Part shown: piece after piece, positions 25,549 through 38,183 of the stretch
How positions within the stretch are numbered: position 1 is the first letter of the stretch
Layout: every line of letters begins with the position of its first letter
Source of the DNA: Pezicula radicicola
Lineage: Eukaryota > Ascomycota > Leotiomycetes > Helotiales > Dermateaceae
Length of the DNA: 64,000 nt
Reading direction: 5' to 3'
NCBI GenBank assembly: GCA_003008705.1
Contig: PDUO01000005.1
Location: 747,997-811,996, forward strand
Program-made: the position numbers and the translations under genes
The notes under the pieces: model-generated
Database searches by the model: none
The model's input: only the letters and a program-made list of their open reading frames with translations
Told to the model about the DNA's origin: nothing

Positions 25549-25971
25549 GGTGAAAGAGATCGTACGAAGGTGCGGCCAGAATTGAATGGATGGCAGGAAT
25601 TATGAGGTCTATATAAAACAATTTGCATCTAATACAGAATATACAAAGAAAGGAGTGTGAAGGTTGAAGTTGTAGTGAGGAAAGGTTTTGAACACGACTT
25701 GACACTTTCGCAAATCAAGGCTAGAGAGATTGGCTTCGCATATCATAGTTAGTTTCGGACTCGGGCTCAATCACGTGTGAAGCCTTTTTTTTTTGTTTCA
25801 CTAAGGAGTTCTCTCGAAGAGGTCTTCTATCAATGCTTGCCTTACCTTTATTTAATATGGCAATAACCCTTTCCATGTGTCTACCAGCTGCTCTCATAAC
25901 GCCAGGACCCCACTACTATGCCAGATATCTATCCAAACTTTCCGTCCCTACCTTTTCCCGAATACCTGAAT
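25549..25971. other. Intergenic between PQ-loop gene and FGAM synthase
   Basis: 423 nt with the FGAM synthase 3' end on one side and the PQ-loop promoter on the other. A poly-T run (ttttttttt) lies at about 25787-25795. No gene seen. Confidence 0.5.
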
Positions 25972-28900
25972 TCAACCAACCCATCTGCGAGCACTCTTGA
26001 ACATTCTAACCCACGGTCCAAATTCTCCCCATTCCTCGACCAGGTGGGAAGGAATATAACTGCCTACGTCCGCCATGATAGTACGTTCGGGGTGTGGCAT
26101 GAGTGCCAGAACCCTTCCATCCAAACTCCTCACACCTGCAACACCCTCAGGGCTTCCATTGGGATTGTATGGATATCTAGTAGTCACACTACCCCTATTA
26201 TCAGTGTATCTAATAGGAATTAAACCATCGGCATTCATGGCCTCCAAGTCGCGCTGGTTCTTGAAAGACGCACGGCCTTCACCATGAGAGACAGCGATGG
26301 GCAGGGAGGAGCCATTCATGCCATACAGGAAGACAGAAGCAATCTTAGCGTTGTCTTGAATTTGTACCATACTAACACGACCTTCAAATTGCTGAGATGC
26401 GTTTTCCAGGAAGAGTGGCCAGTGGCTAGTCCCAGGGATGAGCTCAGCAATGCGGGTGAGCATTTGGCAACCATTACAGACTCCAAGGGCAAAGGTGTCG
26501 GGACGAGCGAAGAAATTTTGGAATTCGGTGCGGGTTTCTTCATGCAGGAGAATGGATTTAGCCCAACCGTTACCAGCGCCGAGAACATCACCGTATGAGA
26601 ATCCACCGCAGGCTGCGATACCAACAAAAGTAGTAAGTGAGCATCGGCCACCGATGATGTCGGTCATGTGAACGTCAATGGGGTCGAATCCTGCAGCTTT
26701 GAACGCGAAGGCCATTTCAGCGTGACCATTAACGCCTTGCTCTCTCAGAATGGCGACTCGGGGCGCTTTGACGAACGCCGATGTGATGGTTCCCATGAGT
26801 GGCAAGATGCTTTCCTTGGGATCAAATGACAACTTGTAAGAAAGACCCGGATCCTGATCATTCTTGATATTTTCAAACTCAGCATCAGCGCACTCAACAT
26901 TGTCTCGAAGGCGTTGCATCTGATATGATGTGGAAGTCCACTGCTGCTGAAGTTCTGAACGATCCATGCTCAAGAGCGGTGACCCTTGGCCATAGCGAAG
27001 AACAAGTTTCTGCTTGGATGCTGCGGGTATGCGACCAATTGTTGTGATCATGCCTTTAGGGGGGCCGCAGGTGGCAAAGGCTCTTTTGAAGTTTGTCTCG
27101 TCTCGTTTTCGGACTTGGAAGACTGCACCAAGCTCCTCGTTAAAAAGAGCCTCTAGAACATTGGGCAGAGCACCACTCTTAGAGATACCGTCAAGCATGA
27201 TTTCTGCGCCGCAACGCCCAGCGAACATCATTTCTACGATCGTAGTGAAAAGACCACCATCTGAACGGTCATGGTAGGCTAGGACGAAACCGCGTTCGTG
27301 AAGTTGTTGTACTGCATCATAGTAGTCCAACATGACATCCGCGTCCCTCACATTCGGGGCTTCGTTGCCAAGTTGACCGAATGCCTGAGCAAGTGCAGAG
27401 CCACCCATAGCTTTGTGTCCTTGAGCGAGATCGACGAATATCAAGAGCGTTTCGCCAACGTCCTCGAGTCTGCGGAGGGTAGGGGTCCACGTATTTCGTA
27501 CATGTGCAACTGGTGCAAATGCTGAAATCACTGCTGTCACAGGGGCTGTAACACTCTTTGCCTCTCCACTCTTCTGGTCCTTCCATGATGCCTTCATCGA
27601 TGTAGAGTCCTTGCCAACAGGGATACTAATACCAAGCTTAGGACACAAGTCCATGCCGATTGCCTCAACCGCTTCATACAGAGCAGCACCCTCCCCTGGA
27701 TGATTAACTGCTGCCATCCAGTTTGCAGACAGTCGAACTCGCGGCAGGCCACCAAGTATGTCTGCAGCCGCTAGATTCATCAAGCTCTCTGCGACTGCCA
27801 TTCTTGCAGATGCTGCTGCTGAAATGAGGGCCAATGTTGGTTTCTCACCCATACTCATAGCTTCTCCAGTCTTAAGCTTATCACCAATGTTGAGCGCCGT
27901 TGCAGTAACAGCAACGTCTGCTACCGGTGTCTGCCATGGACCCACCATCTGATCTCTAGTAGTCAAGCCCCCGACAGTCCGGTCGCCAATGGTAATGAGG
28001 AATGCCTTTGACCCAACTGCTGGTGAAGTGAGAACCCGGCGGATTGCGTTTTGCAACAGCTCAGGTTCTGCTGTTTCTGGATAAGCACTTTTGAGTGATT
28101 CGAAGGCATCGAAAGCACGGAGCTTAGGCTTCTTCGACTCTACAATCCGGTCCAGCTTTCTATCCTTAGGGAACAAAACTGACATAGGCAAGTCAATAGG
28201 CTTTGGGTACTCAACTGAGTCTCTGTCTGTTACAACGAGTTCAGGCATACCGTTCTTCTCCTTGCCGACAACTGTGCCAACATCAGAGAATCCACATCGT
28301 TCACGATCTATTATGGTCAATCAATATTTTCAAGTGATCAAAGAATGTAAAGTCTGACTTACTGGCAATGTTGACGAACTTATTCAGGCCCTCTGGGTTG
28401 ACCAGCATAACATACCGTTCTTGTGCTTCGCAACACCAGATTTGGAGTGGACTCATGCTGCTGTCTGCGCTTTCGACTTGTCTCAGCTCGAATTTGCCTC
28501 CAAAGCCGGCATCCTTTACAAGTTCAGGAAGGGCGTTAGATAGACCTCCCGCACCAACATCGTGGATGAACGCAATAGGGTTGTTTTCTCCTAGCGCTAT
28601 ACAGGCATTGATAACCATTTGAGCACGGCGCTCCATCTCTGGATTTCCACGTTGCACGCTATCAAAATCCAACTCAACTGAACCTTCTCCGGGCGTATCA
28701 TTGCTGGAGGCTGCCCCACCACCTAGTCCAATCAAAATTGCGGGTCCACCAAGAACAATTACATGGGCTCCTTCGTTGACATCGCGCCCATCTTTGATAG
28801 CAAATTGTGGTCTATTTTCACTTAGTCCGAGTAACTCAACATAACTGCTAGCCCACATTGTGATTACAACTATGGCAAATGTTATAAGTATCAGGGTAAG

Positions 28901-30560
28901 GAGAACGCGTATCTTACCTAACAGTACCAACACCTCCTGCAATCATGATCGGTTTATGGTATCCACGGATATCACCATCAACATCAGCTAGAAGAGTGCG
29001 GAAACAGCCAGTCAAACAGGGCCTACCAAATTCGTTGTTGAATCTAGCACTTCCAATGGGGGCTTCGAGCATAATATCTAGGCTGCTTGCGTAGTGTGCT
29101 GGTTTTCCTATATCAATCTCCCATGGCTCATTGTGCTCTGGGATCAGGAGGTCGGACACCCAGAAACCGCAGAGTCCGGCCTTAGGTGTAGATCCTCTTC
29201 CGACTGCACCTTCATCTCTTATCTCACCTCCTGAACCGGTTGCAGCTCCAGGAAATGGAGAAATAGCGGTTGGGTGGTTATGAGTCTCGACCTTGGCGAG
29301 GAAGTGTACCTTTTCCTTCGTCTGTCTCCAGCTGCCAGTTGAATAGTCAGGTGCCCAGAAGCTTGCCATCTCACCTTGGAGAACGGCTGCATTATCGCTG
29401 TAGGCTGAGACTGTAAAATTTGGATTCCGCTTGTGAGTGTTTCGGATCATTTCAAATAGACTCAAGCCCTTAGTAGTTCCGTCAATAGTCCAGTTTGCAT
29501 TAAACTGCTTGTGCCGGCAATGCTCCGAATTGACCTGGGCAAACATGAACAACTCAATATCATATGGCGATCGTCCCAATTTAGCATACGATGCAACAAG
29601 ATACTCCATCTCCAGTTCATCCAAAGCAAGTCCTCTCTCTCTGTTGTAAGCCATTAACACCTCAATGGGGGTGGAGCCCTCAGTTGACAAGTTGATGACT
29701 TCCAGTGGAAAAGGCTTGCCTTCAGCAAACATCTGTGTCAAGTCTGGCTCCAGGTTACTGAAGTTCTCAGTCATTCTATCATAGAGAATGTCCTTGAATG
29801 GCACTTCCGACCCTTCCGCAGGTTCTGAAAACTTCACTAAAATAGCACGACCTCTCTCAATACGATGTACCTGGTTCTTGAGCCCACAGACATGCGCAAT
29901 ACTGGTGGCCTTCGAGCTCCATGGTGAGATGTTTCGTGGTGTAATGTAAAAGACCTTAGAGTGGGCATTTTCTACCAACGTAGACTTGGCCTCGGAGCTG
30001 AGGACTCCAGGGATAAGCTGTTGGACTTTTGACTCTGTTGTCTATCAAAAAATTAGCTTACTGTCTGTTAAACCAAAATATGATAACTCGGCCTTGTGTT
30101 AACCATGGAACGCAGGAGTCTCAACGCAGCAATGGCCGTGGCTAAAGAACCGCTCCTGCATGTTTTTGTAACAGATTAATGGGAGAGGAGGATATAGCCT
30201 TTCGCATTCTGCTCAAAAACCATACAGCCAGTGTCTTAGCCCAAAAACAAATCCTTTCCGCCTATCTATCATGTGGCATCTTCAATCGCTGGATTGGGAC
30301 AAGTGAACCAGGATTACTTTCACAATTTCTTACTATAAAATCCACCAAAAATATTGAACGCTGGGAAAACGGGATAACGCGCAAAGAACAAGGCCTCAAC
30401 GTACCTTGACGTCTCCCACGTCCTTCAAAAAGGTATAATGCATCCAAAAGCCCCTAATCTCCTTTACCTGTACACCACCCAGCTTGTTAATGCGATCAAC
30501 AAGCTTCTTCGCCTCAGACGCCGAATAGGCATCGTCGCCAGGAGACGTGAGATACTCCAT
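25972..30560 (-). CDS. ADE6: Phosphoribosylformylglycinamidine synthase (1354 aa, 4 exons)
   Basis: Fourth step of purine synthesis: FGAR plus glutamine and ATP to FGAM, in the cytosol. Exons on the minus strand: 30560-30405, 30041-28918, 28811-28363 and 28307-25972, giving 1354 residues against 1358 for yeast Ade6. From N to C: the PurS-like N-terminal part; a linker domain with [22 protein letters not shown]; the first synthase half with [20 protein letters not shown] and the Gly-rich [18 protein letters not shown]; a second half with [11 protein letters not shown] and [13 protein letters not shown]; and a C-terminal class I glutaminase domain with the nucleophile Cys in [10 protein letters not shown] (about residue 1187) and His-Glu in LMPHPERT (about 1315). 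Intron 1 is long at 363 nt. The gene shares about 0.4 kb of promoter with the divergent alpha/beta hydrolase gene. Confidence 0.96.
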
Positions 30561-30969
30561 GGTTTCTTCAAAAGATGGTTGTGATGGCGGGGTTGGAGGG
30601 GCACTCGGTCTGAGAAATTTTGAGATTGTGATTAAAAGTGGGTCGTACCTTCAACTTCGCGCTAGCTGCTTTTGGCACGCTGTTAAAGCGGCTGTGGCGC
30701 TGACATCTATCTGGACGGAATATTGTACTTTGTACCTCCTCCAATAACTTGAATATAATTGGTGACTGTTCAGTTCTTGGACTCAGATTTCCTGTATCAA
30801 ACTCCGAATCTCTCCAGCGAGTCGACCATGAAGTGGACCTGAGTATCGACAGTAGCTTCATGAATGGGCCGCCTTTACACTCCTATAGTATGAGGGAGAC
30901 AGCTCATTCATCACTACCTTTCCTGAAGTTTTGACAACCGCAGTATTTGCTCTTTAATCCCCTTTCATA
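30561..30969. other. Divergent promoter between FGAM synthase and alpha/beta hydrolase
   Basis: 409 nt between two divergent start codons. No ORF with protein-like content and no single regulatory motif that I can name with confidence. Confidence 0.45.
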
Positions 30970-32268
30970 ATGGCACCAAAAGTTAGTCATTCTTCTACTT
31001 CTTTTCCTTTTCCTTCAATATCTTCTCACCTCTATTCCTGTAGAACTCCGGAAGCCAATTCTAAGAATTCTTAGCTTGAATCAAACGAGTCTCCTACGTA
31101 TAGGGATTTCTTCTACGTCGGCGGCAAATATGAACAAGATAAGAATGGGAAAGGGACGCTTTTCTGTGGACAAATGTATGTGGAGCGCTTGCTACCTGTG
31201 GACGGGGTAAAGAGAAAGTATCCTATCGTCTTCGTCCACGGGGGTGCTCAGACTGGGACTGTGAGTGCCCTCAACTGCTTTAGCATACGACCTCTATCTA
31301 TGAGAATTGAGAACGGATTGAGAAATCCATCATATCTTAGAAAGCTGTCTTCCGGTTTCGACACAAAGCAATAGACTAACAGCCCCCAGAACTGGCTTTC
31401 AACTCCTGACGGCCGCAAGGGCTGGGCTTCTTTCTTCATTGATCAAGGTTACGCTGTCTACCTCCTGGACAAAACCGGACGAGGACGTTCCCCTTGGCCT
31501 CCTTCGCCTCGTAGTCATCTTACATTCAGTGCTGAAGCAATAGAGAGGCGTTTCACAGCCCCAAAGATACACAACACTTACCCACAAGCAAAGTACCACA
31601 CTCAATGGCCAGGATCTGGCTGTATTGGAGATCCTATTTTCGACGCTTTCTACGCTAGCAATATAGAGTTCCTGGACGATACCATAGCTCAAACGCAGAC
31701 CACACTTGATGCTGGAGTAGAACTTTTGCAGAAAGTAGGACCTTGTGTACTGCTGGCCCATTCGCAAGGTTCGGCTATAGCTTTTCAATGGGCTGATGCT
31801 TGTCCAAAGCTTGTAAAGGCCATTATAGCTATAGAGCCTTCTGGCCCGCCGTTCCAACCGGGATACACTAAACTACCGCTGGCATACGGTATTACTGACC
31901 TTCCCATACTGTATGATCCACCTGTCACAGATTCAAAAACTGACTTCAAGACGATTGTGGTTGAACCAAAAGAGCCGGATTATATAGCGTGCGTGTTGCA
32001 GGATGCAGAGAGAGGACCTGTAAGACAGTTGGTGAACCTGAGAGGTATCCCAGTCTTGGTTGATACTGGTCAGGCAAGTTACCATACTGCGTACGACTAT
32101 GCTACCGTGGCATTTTTGAAGCAAGCTGGTGTGGATGTTGAGCATTTGTTGTTGGAAAATGTGGGCATTCTGGGTAATGGTCATATGCAATTCATGGAGT
32201 TGAATAACCTAGAGATTGCAGAGGTCCTGCATACATGGATTTTAGGAAAAGTCGATGGTGAAGAATAG
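30970..32268 (+). CDS. Alpha/beta hydrolase (about 358 aa, 3 exons)
   Basis: Exons proposed: 30970-30981 (MAPK), 31075-31260 and 31390-32268. Exon 2 opens LESNESPTYRDFFYVGGKYE; the acceptor at 31073-31074 is chosen because that frame has a stop at 31072-31074. Fold markers are the oxyanion HGGAQTGT before the exon 2/3 junction, YLLDKTGRGRSPWP, the nucleophile elbow LLAHSQGSAIAF with its serine, and a late GNGHMQFMELNN with the likely catalytic histidine. There is no signal peptide, so the enzyme is probably intracellular. The substrate is not evident; related fungal proteins are annotated as esterases or lipases of unknown role. The first exon of four codons is the weakest part of the model; a start upstream or inside exon 2 is possible. 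Confidence 0.83.
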
Positions 32269-32826
32269 ACTGGTCACAGAGCGCATCGGAAATCCAGCCT
32301 CACAATTCCAATACGGCTATTAATAAATAATAGTTATATAACAACACAATAACTCACTTGACTTTAATAATGGAAAAGGCAACCTACCTCGTAAATATTG
32401 ACTCAAATAGAGAGAATATTCCTTAAACAGCTTATACGAGTGGGGTCATCTCAAAAGCGTGAAAATCATTTCCAATTGCTCTCCTACGAATGGAATTTCA
32501 GCGTCCTCGAAGCACAAAAGAAGTTGCTGTGCCGTGCGCCGATCAAATAAATGACACGATATTTATGTTTCTTTTATGATGATGTGGTCCAAACCCACAT
32601 CCCATCGCGGTATGCATCTTGCTGCATCCGACCAAACTTCAAATCCCGCCTGCCCGAGGTCGTCCGCGGTACACGTGACATGCACTCCTGCCAATCAAAT
32701 GAGAAACGTTTACCTTCGTGCCGACCCAACGCAGAACCGTACAAATCTCTCTCAAACAAGCTCAGCTTCCACAACGCAACAGCCAGCAGCACCTCACAAA
32801 ACGACGACCTCCTCCCCTCCTTCGCA
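32269..32826. other. Intergenic, no separate gene seen
   Basis: 3' region of the hydrolase, AT-rich to about 32420, then the promoter and leader of the cytochrome oxidase subunit gene. A frame open from 32551 runs into the COX coding region but reads like noncoding DNA before 32827. Confidence 0.5.
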
Positions 32827-33702
32827 ATGTCATCAACAACCCTCCTGCGCATCTGCTCGCGCAGTGCTCAACCCTTCTTCCGCTCCAATGGCATCCGTCG
32901 CTCAGTCCAACAATCCCGAAGCACTCTCGTCGTGCCAGCTATGATCGTATCGGGGAGTGCTTTCAGCACAAGTTCTCGCAACATGTCTGCCGCTGTCGCC
33001 GATAAGGATGCTGAAGGAGCTGGTGGTCACCACGAGGAGAGCTTTGAGGAGTTCACTGCTAGGTGCGTAACTCAATTGATCGCCCTTCCTTTCCCGTCCT
33101 TCGCCGGCGGAAAGCAGGGGATGAAAAAATCATGTCCAGTTGCTTATTTATGGTTGTATATAGATACGAGAAGGAATTCGATGGTGTACAGGATGTCTTT
33201 GAGCTTCAGGTATGTTCATCTGCAAGTCAATTGGGTGGGGGTGGAGTGGTAGCTAGGGGTTTGCAAAAACCTTCCAAGTTCAAACCCCGGAGAAGTGAAG
33301 ATTATACAGCACTGTAACTGACAATCGTACGATTACAACAGCGCAACCTCAACAACGCCTTCGCATACGATCTCGTACCTTCTCCATCTGTCCTGACTGC
33401 AGCTCTCAAGGCCGCGCGAAGAGTCAACGATTACCCAACCGCCGTGCGGATTTTCGAGGGTAAGTCGCAGCCAACAAATTACAAATATGCCCGATTCGAC
33501 CACACATTTCAGCTGGCGGGGTGGATAAAACACGTTTTGGAAAAGGGAGCTCTATGCTAATCTATGGTCCAATTTAGGAATCAAAGCCAAGGTCGAGAAC
33601 AAAGGTCAATACGAGCAATATCTCGAGGAGCTTAAGCCATTGCGGGAAGAGCTAGGCGTCAGCCTAAAGGAAGATCTGTATCCAGATGAGCCCTCAAAAT
33701 AA
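32827..33702 (+). CDS. COX6: Cytochrome c oxidase subunit Va (yeast Cox6), mitochondrial (174 aa, 4 exons)
   Basis: Nuclear-encoded subunit of respiratory complex IV, on the matrix side of the inner membrane. Exons 32827-33062, 33164-33209, 33342-33459 and 33578-33702, all GT-AG, give 174 residues. The N-terminus (MSSTTLLRICSRSAQPFFRS) is rich in Arg, Ser and aromatic residues with no acids, a typical mitochondrial presequence; cleavage probably lies near FSTSSRNMSAA. The mature part matches the family: HHEESFEEFTARYEKEFDG, then ELQRNLNNAFAYDLVPSPSV, ARRVNDYPTAVRIFEGIK and ELKPLREELGVSLKEDLYPD. The 46-nt second exon is needed to complete the conserved core. A longer in-frame extension upstream lacks mitochondrial or coding character. 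Confidence 0.95.
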
Positions 33703-34673
33703 AGGAAACTCGAGGATGTACATGAGAGGGGAAGGGCGTTGAAGGGTGGACTTTTGTAGATGGAAGAAATAGAGAAAGAACTGTCTAGGGGAAGCTGCGG
33801 AGAGGGGTTCTCTGTAATGAATGCGCTGCAACCTGCTGTGCTGCCACTTTTCTTATGTACAGTTGTAACATCAAAAGAATTGCAATGCATCTAGCTTTAT
33901 TGGAAAAGAAAGAACAACCCGGAACCATGTCTTACGCATGGGGATAATGCATAACCTACCGTCATTATGGAGCTGTGACACCTTCTGGAAGACCTCCAGA
34001 AAACCGGTTTGGGGATTCTTCAAAGTATGGTCATGGAGAAGGGGAAGTCAGGTCACTTTGGGGAATGGTCTGATTTCCGACCACGCGGAAAAATACGGGG
34101 AAGTCAAAATTTTCCTTGTCTTTTATACGACTCACAGGGACAGCAAAAAGAAAATGAGCTGTTTTCTTTTCGAAATGGGATTGGTTGAGAAAAGGAGCCG
34201 ATTAGCCTTACGAGGGGCGGTTAGATGAGATCGTAGTGTTGGTTGAAGGACAGATGAAGAAGCATTCCCCGATTGGGAAGCTGTAGTCTGTAGACACATA
34301 GCACCATTCCTCGCGGTGTTGAAATGTGACTACTGGACTATGTATACAAGTTTTGCTCAAGGGGAAATGGGAAGATGTTGAAAGTATTGAATGAAGTAGG
34401 GTGTTGTTCTAGAGATTTGGAGTTGAGGATATGAAGAAAGCCCTACTTTAAGAACAGTACTTATCATAGTAATACAACCTAAATCACTCCATATTAAAGC
34501 TATTTACTCGTTACTCAATTATCTTCTTCTTGAAATTCATTAGACAATCCGGACTGGGACCTCATACGTACTGTGGACGTTACAGTAGATCACAACAGCA
34601 TTGCTGAGACAAAGTCCATATAACCATTTTACACTTAACAGGTGTTAGTCTTCTCTGATAACTACCTAGCAGT
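33703..34673. other. Intergenic between convergent genes, no gene seen
   Basis: Nearly 1 kb between two convergent genes (COX6 and the HAD hydrolase). It becomes AT-rich after about 34440. Open frames at 33938-34228 lack recognisable sequence and are probably chance. Confidence 0.5.
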
Positions 34674-35976
34674 TTACATGGTATTTAAACCATTAACAAG
34701 TTCTCCCAATCCACACTCTTCATCCCCAGCCCTACCATCAATAAATAAATCTACCTCATCGCGTATAACATCCATATCTTCATCCAAGTCCTCTGTTAAA
34801 CGATGAATATACACTGTTTTCAGTCCACTACCACGATCTTCTATCAGTAACTCTCGATTCCAAAATCTAAAATCCAGAAAAATGAACAGTGAAATTGAAA
34901 AGTAGAAAAGGGAGGGAGGGACTTGCACTCTCTTAGCAGCTCTCAAATCATATGCATGTGCAGCTACCATAGTACACTGCTCAGGCTCCAATTGCATGAG
35001 TTCTAATGCTTTAATATAGATTGCTGGATCGGGCTATATTTCCCGCCAATGATTAGTAGTTGAAGGAAGTAAACTATGCACCAGAGCTTGATAAAAACTA
35101 ACCTTAGTGAGACCAAGAAGCTGCGATGAGAATAACGTGTGGAAAGGTAGACTTGAAGACTTTACTATATCGAGTTGGAGACGTGTCGTTCCGTTGGCGA
35201 GGACTACGCTGTTATGAAGTTCATTATTGGAACGAGAGATTAGGAGAATGGGAAAGCGGAAAGAGAGATGGGAAGGTTGGTGTTACAGGAAGTATTTTTC
35301 TTTGAGTTTGGAGAGGGCGGGGAGGGCGTCTGGCCAACCTGTAGATGGTTAGTATTTAGATTCGGAAGTGTGTGGTGAAGAAGTCGAATGAATGGTTCTT
35401 GTGTAATGAAAGTTGAGTATGCAGGTAATGGTCATCGTCCTCATACCCTAATAATTTTGAATATGAAAATTAGCCGACGACTTGACCATACCCGGGCTCT
35501 GAGATTCCTTATATCTTTAAGAGCACTTGATTTCCAGGCACTAGGACCGCGATGACCAACATCAACCATCTCACACTCAACTCAAACTACAAAACCAAAC
35601 AAGAAAAATAGAAAAAAAGAAACCTACCAATCTGTACATGCCACTGCCCCACAAGCTCCTCTCTCACCTCCGCACCCCATCCCTCCAATCCAACACCTCT
35701 CCCCTCCAACAACCCATCCAAAACCCTCCGATGCGTAACGTCAATATCCTCAGCCGGTTCCCCCGCTTCAAATCGTCTATGAATCTCAGAAAAGAATCCA
35801 GCTCGCCAATCTGCTGCTAGTTTTGGATATACCGAGACAGGTAGATTGGGTAGAGTTGGTAAAGTAGAGAGTTTTGAGAGTATTGAGGTATTCCAGTCAC
35901 AACATGTTCCCATTAGGTCGAATATTAGGGCTTTGGGCTTTTGAACTGCAGGTTCTTTTTGGGGGTTGGGGGACAT
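34674..35976 (-). CDS. HAD superfamily hydrolase, haloacid dehalogenase type II (255 aa, 5 exons, one GC-AG intron)
   Basis: Exons on the minus strand: 35976-35628, 35338-35287, 35208-35103, 35033-34927 and 34827-34674, giving 255 residues. HAD motif I is ALIFDLMGTCCDWN with the nucleophilic Asp at about residue 20; motif II is VVLANGTTRLQ; then GLTKPDPAIYIKAL supplies the conserved Lys; VAAHAYDLRAAKRVGLKTVYI is the motif IV region typical of type II dehalogenases, ending in the WxLxGA-like helix. Family members hydrolyse 2-haloacids or, often in fungi, unknown phosphate esters; the substrate is unknown. The fourth intron starts GCAAGT rather than GT at 34926; the frame and motif (KRV-GLKTVYI) require this donor, and GCAAGT is the normal form of the rare GC-AG class. 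Confidence 0.88.
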
Positions 35977-36467
35977 TTTGAGATCGTAGGTAGTGATTTG
36001 AGTGTGCTGGATTGTGGTTGAAATTCGTTGCCTAGTGGAAGAAGGTTGGAGATTGTATTTATGCTATAAGTTTGCTTCTCTATTACAAATACATATAAGG
36101 CGCTATACTCGATTGGGTACAATCCCACTTTGAGCATAATAATCCTCTATAAATTCCGCCTTCCTATGCTGAATTAACCTTTCCCTTTTGAGTCAAATAT
36201 CAAATGGGATTAGCTTGATTCTAGTGATCGAAAATTCGGAAACACTTAACAGTCAACGCAGATGCTGTCGAGATACTGTGCCGACAAAGTCATGAATTTA
36301 GGTAAAGTAGCTTATTTGATTCAAGTAATTTGGCAGGTTTCACTTACTCAAATTTCAAACAACTTACTCCGTACTTTATACTTGATTTCAGTAACTCTTA
36401 ACTAGAGCAATCCACACAACTTAATAGGATTCATGAATCTGAGCAATTCATGAACTCATTGAAAGTG
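35977..36467. other. Intergenic with degenerate dispersed motif
   Basis: No gene. Bases 36290-36460 carry repeated TTACT(C/T)A, CAAGTAA and ATTCATGAA words, including agcaattcatgaa, also present near 60980. This looks like an old dispersed repeat. Confidence 0.5.
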
Positions 36468-38183
36468 TCATGAGACAAGTCCTTTCGAGATTTCAAACCC
36501 ACTGAACTCACCAACACGAAACAAAGTAGCAAGAATCCATTCCGCTTCATCGCTTCCGGGAACCATTGTTGCAAAAGCTACTCTTAAGGGTAGGAGCACA
36601 CAAAAGGCCCCAGCAAAAGCATATTTTGGAAGAAAGTGATAATCTACACTCCGGCATATTTCCAAAGCCATCTCATAACGAGATGCTTGACCCGGTAGGT
36701 AGAGTGCTGTGTTTCCATGCTGGTAACTAACTTGTGGAGCCGGGCTTCGGTGATCAAAATCGTCACTCCAGGTCCATGCCTATTTTGATAAGCAATAGCA
36801 AACTTGCGTTGTAGAGCATAATTCCATTAGCTAGCTCTAAGGAGGTGAAGTTGAGTATGGTAGGAAATATAGCTCCGCTGCAGGTGGGAGAATCTTCGTT
36901 GTTTTTGACTTCATGACTTCCGTCAGGGTATAGCAGTTCCCAGCGAACCCGCCAATCGTAAAGCATCGCAAGATGTCGGTTTATGTTAGAGTACAGAGTC
37001 TCATAGTATAAGTTTGCTTCTGGCGTGGTCAAGTTCCTAGAACGTACTTTATCATAATCTTCCGTGAGGCCTGGAATATCACAAAGTATATCCTGCAGCT
37101 GAGAATTCATCGATTCTGGTATAGCTGATTGACTCCATGGAATGGTCTTCCAAGCTTCTTGTTCAAGGAAGATTCGCTTTCGCTTAATCAACCCGTCGTG
37201 AATTACAGATATGCGTGTACTCTCAAGTAAGTGAAGCTCGAATGGGCTCTGACGTCTTTCAGGACCACGCAATTTTATCAAAGTCCCAATCCCTGCCGCA
37301 TGTTTGAGTGCACCCTCAGAAGACCTCGATGCCAGCATCTAGTCTAAATTAGTAATGATTTTAATAATAAAAGGCCAGGTCCCCAGTCTCCTCGTACGTC
37401 CACAGTGACATTACTCCGGTCAAGACATCCACGTCTGTTGCGCGCGAAGAATTCAAGTCGGTGTTGACATTTCCGAGTCATTGGAAACGCCCTCAACCAT
37501 CCATAAGACGGTCACAGGAAATCCACGGAGCAGCGTCGACAGAGTGAAAGAGATCTGAATATTGTCGCGGAAAGCCGATAAGTCTAGAGAAGTCACAAAC
37601 ATTATACGATCCGTGCTCTTTAGAATTCTTAATACTAAGTCCTCGTTCTTTTCTAGTGTATTTTCAGTACATTCCGGCGGTTTTGATGCTGCTGGAGGTT
37701 GGAATTTCGAGCTGTATTATTGAATTAACCTCAGCACCTCAAACGCATGAGAGACAGTGCCAATGAACATACATTCTAAGATTAGACCAACGTTCAAAGA
37801 AAGCTAACCCATCGCTCTTGTGATCATTCTCCTTGGCGGGGATGGATATGGGGACCGATTTTCTTTTTGCGGACTTGGCACGCCGTTCGAGAGTTCTCAT
37901 CAACGAACTTCAGATCACGGCCAAAACCTCCGCAAACGAAATTGCCATCTTCACATCGAAGGCAAAACGGATGTCTCTCATCACATCTTACCCGCCTTCT
38001 GAGGCATGTACGACAACCTGTAAAATGTCAGATTTCGTTGCTTATTTCAATGTAATTGGTGCATGTTGCAGAGCAAGGTTACAAAAGTCAGGTACATTAT
38101 CAATCAGGTAACGTATTCGAATGGGTTCGTGAGGCAGCTGTACCGGAATGGTCACATTGTGCGAGATCCCAAGGAGAAGACAT
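36468..38183 (-). pseudogene. Zn2Cys6 fungal transcription factor, probably decayed
   Basis: Proposed exon 1 is 38183-38144 (MSSPWDLAQCDHS), joined by an intron to exon 2 at 38017. The binuclear cluster is complete: GCRTCLRRRVRCDERHPFCLRC, then EDGNFVC, spacing C-x2-C-x6-C-x6-C-x2-C-x6-C, followed by the family signature GFGRDLKFVDENSR. After that the frame must shift by one base (near 37900) to continue into ERRAKSAKRKS and FFERWSNLR. After an intron with GTATGT donor near 37770 the next part includes LDLSAFRDNIQISFTLSTLL. About 60 residues expected in the middle appear missing before VLTGVMSLWTYE near 37410. The C-terminal regulatory part (KHAAGIGTLIKLRGPERRQSP to LLLLIKIG) then stops at 36763, while its continuation (WSDDFDHRSPAPQ ... 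ALEICRSVDYHFLPKYA) is in another frame to 36468. Two frameshifts and a gap argue for a pseudogene; the target genes are unknown. Confidence 0.72.

Noticed and set aside
30179..30409. 76-codon plus-strand ORF inside FGAM synthase intron 1
   Set aside because: Ends at the intron border and reads like noncoding DNA.
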